Source: Pedobacter jeongneungensis (GTDB taxonomy: Bacteria; Bacteroidota; Bacteroidia; Sphingobacteriales; Sphingobacteriaceae). From it: 64,000 nucleotides of DNA. Below the pieces are notes generated by a model. It was not told the DNA's origin. It saw nothing but the letters and a program-made list of their open reading frames with translations, and searched no databases. Within the stretch, counting starts at the first letter, position 1. Every line of letters begins with the position of its first letter. Of this stretch, positions 54,550 through 61,212 are shown piece by piece. The DNA is taken from positions 124,001-188,000 of the forward strand of contig NZ_AYMG01000014.1 in NCBI RefSeq assembly GCF_000633455.1, read 5' to 3'. Made by a program: the position numbers and the translations under genes.

Positions 54550-56436
54550 TTAAATCAGTTCTACGCTTCTGCTTACAAATGCTGTAAGTTCTGCACCAGT
54601 TAACATGCCCTGAGCCAATAGCGCTAAATCTATCGCTTGTTTGGCTAAAGTGCTTTGTTCTGCTTCGTCAGACTTTAAAATCTTACTGATCAACTTATGG
54701 TTTCCGTTAATGGCAACTTTGTAGCTATCTGGCATCTGGCCATAAAAGCCCATTCCACCGCCCATAGCAGCCATGTCTTTCATACGGCGCATAAATTCAT
54801 CCATGGTAATGGTTACCGGTAGTTCTTCAGGGTGTAAAGCCACAATTTCTACCTGCATACCTGGTTTGGTAATCGCTTTTTCGAAAATGGTGGTTACTTC
54901 CTTAACCTGATCTTCAGTTAAAACGTGTTCGTTTTGCTCGTCTTTCTCTATTAACTTATCTGCAACGCTAGAGTCAACACGTTTAATCGATGTTTTTTCT
55001 AGTTTTTGCTCTAACTGGTTGATAAAGTGGTTGTCTATAGGTGAATCCAATACCAAAACATCGTAATCTTTTTTATTGGCCGATTGGATAAAAGCATCCT
55101 GTTTTGAAGCATCGTTGGTATATAAATAAACCACTGTGCCGTTTTTATCAGTTTGTAAAGGAGATACCTTTTCTTTATACTCAGGAAGGGTGAAAAGTTC
55201 GTTTTTAGTGTTTCCAACCAAAGCAAAATCTTTGGCTTTATCGTAAAACTTCTCTTCGCTGATCATACCGTATTTTACAAAAAGACCAATATCTTTCCAT
55301 TTGTCTTCGTAAGCTTTACGATCTTTAGCAAACAGTTCAGCTAATTTATCAGCAACCTTTTTGGTAATGTAATTGTTGATCTTTTTAACGTTGCTATCGG
55401 CCTGTAAGAAACTACGTGATACGTTTAACGGAATATCAGGCGAATCGATTACCCCATGCAATAACATTAAAAACTCAGGTACAATATCTTTAACCTCATC
55501 AGTAATGAAAACCTGGCGTGAGTAAAGCTTGATTTTGTTGCGCTGCATTTCAAAGTCGTTTTTCAACTTAGGGAAATACAATACACCGGTTAAATTAAAT
55601 GGATAATCAACATTAAGGTGGATCCAGAATAATGGCTCTTCGCTAAATGGATATAATTCGCGGTAAAAGCTTAAATAATCCTCGTCTGACAAATCTGCAG
55701 GAGCTTTTGTCCAGATTGGGTTGGTGGTATTGATAATGTTATCAACCTCAACATCATTATATTTTGCTTTACCTTCTTCATCAACGCCATCTTCAACAGA
55801 TTCTGTTTTGGTACCAAACTTAATCGGAACAGGTAAAAACTTAGCGTATTTATCCAATATTTCCTGAAGTTTACTTTCTTCCAAAAACTCTTCAGAATCT
55901 TTGTTCACGTGAAGGATGATATCGGTACCTCTGGTCGTTTTAGTGCCTTCAGTTATCTCGAATTCGGTACTGCCATCGCAAACCCAACGTGCAGGCTCTG
56001 CGCCATCCTGGTATGATAAAGTTTGAATTTCAACTAAATCAGCCACCATAAAGGCCGAATAGAAACCTAAACCAAATTTACCGATGATTTCGTTTGCATC
56101 TTTAGCATCTTTAAATTTCTCTACAAACTCACTTGCGCCAGAAAATGCAACCTGATTGATGTATTTTTTTATTTCTTCGGCAGTCATTCCCAAACCATTA
56201 TCGCTAATGGTAATGGTTTTTGCTTCTTTATCAACAGCAACCTGTACCAATGGTGCGCCCACTTCGCCGCTAAACTGACCTAATGAACCTAATCTTTTGA
56301 TTTTCTGAACCGCATCTACTGCGTTAGAAACCAATTCACGAAGAAAAATTTCGTTATCAGAGTATAAAAACTTCTTAATTATCGGGAAGATGTTCTCGGT
56401 ATGTATCGAGATATTTCCTTTTTCCTGTATGCTCAT
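54550..56436 (-). CDS. htpG: Molecular chaperone HtpG (Hsp90)
   Basis: A 628-residue cytosolic ATP-dependent chaperone. The N-terminal GHKL ATPase domain has FLRELVSNAVDAVQKI (Glu and Asn for ATP/Mg), DNGLGMTAEEI and IGKFGLGFYSAFMVAD. The middle domain begins near 230 (TNPIWTKAPADLSDEDYLSFYREL) and includes LYSRQVFITDEVKDIVPEFLMLLHGVIDSPDIPLNVSR. The C-terminal dimerisation region ends in LLAQGMLTGAELTAFVSRSVELI, without the eukaryotic MEEVD tail. Length and all main motifs are normal. A sigma-54-like promoter lies about 35-50 bases upstream of the ATG, and about 1 kb of tandem repeats lies further upstream. Confidence 0.97.
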   Translation of the reverse strand: MSIQEKGNISIHTENIFPIIKKFLYSDNEIFLRELVSNAVDAVQKIKRLGSLGQFSGEVGAPLVQVAVDKEAKTITISDNGLGMTAEEIKKYINQVAFSGASEFVEKFKDAKDANEIIGKFGLGFYSAFMVADLVEIQTLSYQDGAEPARWVCDGSTEFEITEGTKTTRGTDIILHVNKDSEEFLEESKLQEILDKYAKFLPVPIKFGTKTESVEDGVDEEGKAKYNDVEVDNIINTTNPIWTKAPADLSDEDYLSFYRELYPFSEEPLFWIHLNVDYPFNLTGVLYFPKLKNDFEMQRNKIKLYSRQVFITDEVKDIVPEFLMLLHGVIDSPDIPLNVSRSFLQADSNVKKINNYITKKVADKLAELFAKDRKAYEDKWKDIGLFVKYGMISEEKFYDKAKDFALVGNTKNELFTLPEYKEKVSPLQTDKNGTVVYLYTNDASKQDAFIQSANKKDYDVLVLDSPIDNHFINQLEQKLEKTSIKRVDSSVADKLIEKDEQNEHVLTEDQVKEVTTIFEKAITKPGMQVEIVALHPEELPVTITMDEFMRRMKDMAAMGGGMGFYGQMPDSYKVAINGNHKLISKILKSDEAEQSTLAKQAIDLALLAQGMLTGAELTAFVSRSVELI

Positions 56437-56470
56437 ACGTAAATAAATTGTTTAAATCTATATCAGGCAT

Positions 56471-56486
56471 AACAAGGCTTGTTCCA
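56471..56486 (-). promoter_or_regulatory. Sigma-54-like promoter of htpG
   Basis: Read on the minus strand, TGGAAC-N5-TTGTT resembles the -24/-12 consensus TGGCAC-N5-TTGCW and lies 35 bases before the ATG. CTGTCATTTTGGCA is found 20-30 bases further upstream. The -12 GC is replaced by GT, so the match is imperfect. Confidence 0.4.
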
Positions 56487-56575
56487 AAAGAATTTGTTTG
56501 CCAAAATGACAGTAGGAGGTGAGATGGAAAACGTGAGATGGATAAAGGTCAATATAGAAGAATGATGAATTTTTG

Positions 56576-57441
56576 ATTCCATGGCCTGTGTCCCCACAGA
56601 CCATTAGTAACCTAATTATTTAATCCATGGTTTGTGTCCCCACAGACCATTAATAACCTAATTATTTTTTGGTTTAGCTAATCATTTGAAAAGCAAAACC
56701 TGTGTTTTAATTATTTTTAGTCCCGCTGTACCTCCTGCCAATTGAAGGATTGGCATCCGTCCTATCGGGTTTAGTGCAGTTGATTCTGTGCTGATAGGAG
56801 GGGTTTCCCCTCGTGTGGCACCATAAGGGAAGTCATTTTAGATTCCGTGGTATGTGTCCTACAGACCATTAGTAATCTCAGTAATCATTATCTGATTCCA
56901 AGGTCTGTGTCCCCACAGACCATTAATAACCTAATTATTTTTTGGTTTAGCTAATCATTTGAAAAGCAAAACCTGTGTTTCAATTATTGTTCGTCCCGCT
57001 GTACCTCCTGCCAATTGAAGGATTGGCATCCGTCCCATCGGGTTTAGTGCAGTTAATGCTGTGCTGATAGGAGGTGTTTCCCCTCTTGTTGCACCATAAG
57101 GGAAGTCATTTTAGATTCCGTGGTCTGTGTCTCCACGGACCACTAGTAATCTCAGTAATCATTATCTGATTCCAGGGTCTGTGTCCCCACAGACCATTAG
57201 TAACCTAATTATTTTTTGGTTTAGCTAATCATTTGAAAAGCAAAACCTGTGTTTCAATTATTGTTCGTCCCGCTGTACCTCCTGCCAATTGAAGGATTGG
57301 CATTCGTCCCATCGGGTTTAGTGCAGTTAATGCTGTGCTGATAGGAGGGGTTTCCCCTCGTGTGGCACCATAAGGGAAGTCATTTTAGACTCCGTGGTCT
57401 GTGTCTCCACGGACCACTAGTAATCTCAGTAATCATTATCT
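56576..57441. repeat. 273-bp minisatellite, three full copies plus a 45-bp partial copy
   Basis: Full units run 56622-56894 (273), 56895-57168 (274) and 57169-57441 (273); a partial one is at 56576-56620. Within a unit are several palindromes: GGTCTGTGTCCCCACAGACC (seven variant copies overall), TGCCAAT/ATTGGCA around six bases, and GAGGGGTTTCCCCTC. There is no open frame. The last unit overlaps the stop codon of the DUF4241 gene. This fills nearly all of the 1-kb gap upstream of htpG. Confidence 0.93.
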
Positions 57442-58180
57442 ACTCCTCACTGTAAGCCAGTTCAATATCAATAAACTGGATAATTAGCGAGCAAACATTA
57501 CCTGCAACATCAAAACCATAATAAACAGGATAGGTGCCATCACCAAAACCACTCTGGAAAAATGGAATGTGATAATCAGTTCCTGGGATTTTCCAGTTAA
57601 TCCAGTCGCCGGCCTCGCGTTGATAAATTGGGTTTTCAGCGTAGTTAGCGGCAAAAAGTACAGCAAAATAATCATCGTACAAATTTTTGCCTGGGTTTTC
57701 GCTATGGAATTTATCCTGAAAGGCACAGAAATATTTTAGTGTTTCCTTATCTAAAACACAACCTAAACCAGCATCTACATTAAAGCCGAAAAATTCACCT
57801 TCGCTAAAATCAACAAGGTCTTCAGTTCCGATTAATGCTTCTTCAAACCTGATCGCATCATAAGCGGTAAACTGTACCTTAACCGCGGCATAACGGGCAC
57901 AATCCTCATCATTATCGTCGGGTACCACTACAGCAGCAGTAACGGGAAATTCGCCTGTTGGTACTTTAATCAGGTACGGCTCGGCATCTTTTTGGATATA
58001 AACCAATGGATCGCGGACTAAAATATCTCCAGTTGGGATGGAAACACTTCCGAGTTCAAGGTGATCGATTGTTTTGCCTGCTACTGTTGTTTCTTCGAAA
58101 TAATCGTTAAGGTTATTAGGGCATGCCAACAGGTTACGTTTTTCATTCCAGGTTTTTAACCACGCTTCACTTGGTTTCAT
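57440..58180 (-). CDS. DUF4241 domain protein
   Basis: A 246-residue soluble protein. DUF4241 features are visible: HLELGSVSIPTGDILVRDPL near residues 40-59, FPVTAAVVV, VDAGLGCVLD, and the C-terminal FFQSGFGDGTYPVYYGFDVAGNVCSLIIQFIDIE. The family has no established biochemical role; some members are immunity-like proteins of polymorphic toxin systems, but no toxin gene is nearby. It is cytoplasmic and monocistronic. Its last two bases lie inside the end of the 273-bp repeat array, so the array border coincides with the gene's stop codon. Confidence 0.88.
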   Translation of the reverse strand: MKPSEAWLKTWNEKRNLLACPNNLNDYFEETTVAGKTIDHLELGSVSIPTGDILVRDPLVYIQKDAEPYLIKVPTGEFPVTAAVVVPDDNDEDCARYAAVKVQFTAYDAIRFEEALIGTEDLVDFSEGEFFGFNVDAGLGCVLDKETLKYFCAFQDKFHSENPGKNLYDDYFAVLFAANYAENPIYQREAGDWINWKIPGTDYHIPFFQSGFGDGTYPVYYGFDVAGNVCSLIIQFIDIELAYSEE

Positions 58181-58222
58181 GATAGTAATTTTTGTTTAAA
58201 CAGATAGATTTGCTATAAAAAT

Positions 58223-58256
58223 AAAAAAGCCAGAAAAATTTAAGGTCTTTCTGGCT
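58223..58256 (-). terminator. Rho-independent terminator of the single-domain response regulator
   Basis: On the minus strand AGCCAGAAA pairs with TTTCTGGCT and is followed by TTTTTT (58223-58228 on the plus strand is A-rich). It starts 24 bases beyond the stop. Confidence 0.85.
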
Positions 58257-58279
58257 AAATATTTTAATCCGATTGGAAA

Positions 58280-58672
58280 TTAATTCAAATGAAAACTTGG
58301 TTTATCTTCTTCCAGTGACAGTATTTTGGAAATCTTTTTAAGCAGCACATCCATTTGGAACGGTTTTGATAAGAAATCATCCTGACCGTAATTCAGAGTG
58401 GTGAAATCTTTCGGATCGTACAAACCTGAAATCAATAAAATGGGTATTTTAGAAGTGCTTTCGATCGATTTTAACTGTTCGCATAACACACGCCCATCTA
58501 TATGGCCAAGAGAAATATCGAGTAAAATTAAATCTGGGTTAAAATTTTCAATCCTGTTGAAAATTTCTTCACCATCACTAAGTGCTGAGACCTTAAAGCC
58601 TCCGATTTCCAGTATCAATTGTATGGTTTCTAAAACCTCAATATCATCGTCTACTACCAGTATTCTCTTCAT
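58280..58672 (-). CDS. Single-domain response regulator (CheY-like)
   Basis: A protein of 130 residues from ATG 58670-58672; an upstream ATG at 58684 would add only MLAH before the canonical start MKRILVVDDDIEVLE. Receiver motifs are the acidic cluster VVDDD, phospho-acceptor Asp in PDLILLDISLGHIDG, Ser in ILLISG and the Lys in DFLSKPFQ. No output domain follows, so it acts through protein contact or as a phosphate sink. No kinase gene is adjacent, making it an orphan. It ends with a dedicated terminator. Confidence 0.92.
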   Translation of the reverse strand: MKRILVVDDDIEVLETIQLILEIGGFKVSALSDGEEIFNRIENFNPDLILLDISLGHIDGRVLCEQLKSIESTSKIPILLISGLYDPKDFTTLNYGQDDFLSKPFQMDVLLKKISKILSLEEDKPSFHLN

Positions 58673-58788
58673 ATGTGCTAGCAATTTATATGCTATTAAA
58701 ATTATAACAATGTTTTGTGTTGTTATGTTTACAATCTTAAGAATATTTTAACAATAAATTTATAATTGCCCGAAAATAGATTTCAGCT

Positions 58789-59652
58789 TTAACTGGCCTG
58801 CTGTATAATGCCTTCTTTTTGCAAGATGAAATTGAACAGCTCTTCAATTGGCTTTTGTAAGATTTTTCCCGGCTCAATACCGTTTTCAAGCAATACCGAA
58901 ATCAATGAATCCTGATAGTAATACGCAATTGATCCAACAAAATGGCATGGAACACTTTTATGTTTCGGGTAATCTTTAACATTCGTATCAACAAATTCCT
59001 GAAATCCTGTACGAAGAATATCCTGGATAAAGGGATGGTCTTTATGATTGGCCATGAAACGGCTAAATCCGGCTAAATAAATATTTGGAAAAGGCTTTTG
59101 GTAAACATTGGTAATAATCTGTTCCTTTTCGGAAGGAAAAGTTTTTTTAAACTCTGCCGCTAAATTGGCTGGCATTTTATTATACAAATAGCTTAAAAGC
59201 ACCTTTTTTCCGAAAAAAGTACCAGAGCCTTCATCACCCAGTACATAACCCAGGCCATGGTGGCCATCGTGAATCTTTTTGCCGTCAAAATAACAGATAT
59301 TAGATCCTGTACCTAAAATACAGTTTAAGCCTTCAGCATTTCCGCAGGTGGCATATACAGAGCCTAAAAGATCATGATCTACAGAGATAAAAGCATTTTC
59401 AAAAACAGCCGATAAGCCATTGGAAACCACTTCGTGTTTATCAGGTGAAGAGCAACCGGCGCCAAAAAAGTATATTTCCTTAACATCGCTGGCATACTGG
59501 ATCAAGAATTCATTTTTGGTAATCAGTTTGGTAATTTCCTGCTCACTTAAGAAATAAGGGTTTATTCCGGGAGTGCTAAATTTAATGGTTTCGCCATTAT
59601 GATAGCCCATCCAATCCGTTTTTGATGAGCCACTATCTGCAACAAGTATCAT
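58789..59652 (-). CDS. BadF/BadG-type ATPase, N-acetylglucosamine-kinase-like
   Basis: A 287-residue protein of the ASKHA (actin/sugar-kinase) fold. The phosphate-1 motif is VADSGSSKTDW at the N-terminus. FFGAGCSS and an acidic VDHDLLGS follow, phosphate-2 is CILGTGSNICYFDG, and GHHGLGYVLGDEGSGTFFGKKVL is the signature of N-acetylglucosamine/N-acetylmuramic-type kinases of this family. It probably phosphorylates amino sugars recovered from peptidoglycan or chitin, but the exact sugar cannot be read from sequence. It is monocistronic, with gaps on both sides. Confidence 0.88.
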   Translation of the reverse strand: MILVADSGSSKTDWMGYHNGETIKFSTPGINPYFLSEQEITKLITKNEFLIQYASDVKEIYFFGAGCSSPDKHEVVSNGLSAVFENAFISVDHDLLGSVYATCGNAEGLNCILGTGSNICYFDGKKIHDGHHGLGYVLGDEGSGTFFGKKVLLSYLYNKMPANLAAEFKKTFPSEKEQIITNVYQKPFPNIYLAGFSRFMANHKDHPFIQDILRTGFQEFVDTNVKDYPKHKSVPCHFVGSIAYYYQDSLISVLLENGIEPGKILQKPIEELFNFILQKEGIIQQAS

Positions 59653-59900
59653 GGGATTAAATATAAAAATTAATTACAGAATTTTATGATTGCAATAATT
59701 TCTTTACTTCTGTTAAACCATTTTAGTTAATAAAAAAATAAACAATCATCAATAACAAATGATCAATCAATTACCAATGAACTAGTTGCGCGTTTAGTGC
59801 CTGGCGCATTTAGTTTAGGATAAATAATTTATCACTCAGAGACTTTATGCGATCTTGAGCTACTGCAAACCAATGAACGAATGACCATTAAATAAATGAA
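59653..59900. repeat. Short AT-rich repeats between kinase and TolC genes
   Basis: The region contains variants of AATCATCAATAACAAATGATCAATCAATTACCAATGAAC and two related GCGC-TTTAG words (GCGCGTTTAG, GCGCATTTAG). It shows no gene or clear terminator. Confidence 0.35.
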
Positions 59901-61211
59901 CTATTTTGATAAATCTATATTTCCGCTAATTGCTTTTAAATTGGTTTCTGCTATTTTAGCCTGATATTGCATTTCGATAAAACGATTTTGTGCGTCAATG
60001 GCGTTGCGTTGTGCTTCTCTTAACTCTAAAGGAGCGATGCTGCCCAAGCGGTATTTTGCCAGTGTGATATCAAGATTTTCTTTTGCAATATCTACATTGC
60101 GCTGTTCTAATTTAATCAGATCCAGATAAGTGCTGTAATTTTGATAAGCTGTGAGCAATTGCGAATTTACATCGAGTTTGGTTTTGCTTAAGGTTAAAGT
60201 CGAGTTTTCAATGTCTATCCTGGCATTGCGCTCATTTTGTCTTTGTAAAAAACCGTTAAATAAATTAAGGCTTGCAGTAACCCCATAGGTAAATCCGTTT
60301 GCGGCAAATTTCTGGTTAAAGCCTGTTGGACTGGTACTGTTTGCCCTGCTGTAACCAGAATTTAAACTGATAGATGGATATCTTGCCCCGCGCACAGATT
60401 TTAAGTTTAAAGAGGCAATGCGCTGGTTAATAAAGGCATTTTGTACATTCGGATTTTGCTGTTCGGCCATTTCGGCCATCTTGCTAAATAAAAGGCCTTT
60501 ATCAACATCGATATTATTATCCACCGAAAATGAAGTGCCGATATCCCTAACCATCAACTGGTTTAACCGCACTTTAGCCACTTGCAGGGCATTTTTAGTT
60601 TGCAGGTAATTTGAGGTATCGGTATTGTAATCCACCTGTGCTGTTAGTACATCAAGTTTTGAACCGCGACCCAATTGTAATTTGGTTTTAGCAATATTGG
60701 TACGCAACACAGAAACATCCATAGCACTATCGGCAGCAATAACAAGCTGTTGTTGCCGCACTACATCATAATAAGCGGTAATTACATCGGCAACGGTGGT
60801 TAAAATGGTTAATCGCGAATTAAGTTCACCCTGTTTTTGCAGTTCTTTCAAACGATCGTAATTGGCAAACATGCTAAAACCGTCAAAAATGGTCCAGTTT
60901 AAGTCGGCACCGTAGCTATTATTGGTACTTTTTGCACCCGTAATCACCCGGTCAGGACCTGTTGCAGGCGTTTGACGGGTATTTTGGATACTTCCACCAT
61001 TGGTATAACTTCCTGATAAATTAGGCAACATCCCTGCATTACCGATATTGGCATTGTTTTTTGCAATATCGATCTGGTTTTTGCTGATTTTTATGTCGTA
61101 ATTATTCTGTAAGGCAATTGTTATGGCCTCTTGTAAGCTTAGTTTCTCTTGTGCAAAGCCCGAAAGCGATAGGCTTAACAACAGGATCAATATTTTTAAT
61201 TTCTTGCTCAT
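59901..61211 (-). CDS. TolC-family outer-membrane efflux protein
   Basis: A protein of 436 residues from ATG 61209-61211, one base after the stop of the RND gene. The frame also opens at 61244, but that adds a hydrophilic stretch before the true signal peptide (KKLKILILLLSLSLSGFAQ). Two outer-membrane-efflux repeats are seen: SLQEAITIALQNNYDIKISKNQIDIAKNN and later SLNLKSVRGARYPSISLNSGY with ENLDITLAKYRLGSIAPLELREAQRNAIDAQ. It makes the trimeric outer-membrane exit duct for the RND pump. Confidence 0.93.
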   Translation of the reverse strand: MSKKLKILILLLSLSLSGFAQEKLSLQEAITIALQNNYDIKISKNQIDIAKNNANIGNAGMLPNLSGSYTNGGSIQNTRQTPATGPDRVITGAKSTNNSYGADLNWTIFDGFSMFANYDRLKELQKQGELNSRLTILTTVADVITAYYDVVRQQQLVIAADSAMDVSVLRTNIAKTKLQLGRGSKLDVLTAQVDYNTDTSNYLQTKNALQVAKVRLNQLMVRDIGTSFSVDNNIDVDKGLLFSKMAEMAEQQNPNVQNAFINQRIASLNLKSVRGARYPSISLNSGYSRANSTSPTGFNQKFAANGFTYGVTASLNLFNGFLQRQNERNARIDIENSTLTLSKTKLDVNSQLLTAYQNYSTYLDLIKLEQRNVDIAKENLDITLAKYRLGSIAPLELREAQRNAIDAQNRFIEMQYQAKIAETNLKAISGNIDLSK

Positions 61212-61212
61212 C

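Noticed and set aside
56576..57441. CRISPR array
   Set aside because: Units are 273 bp and directly adjacent, with no unique spacers and no cas genes.
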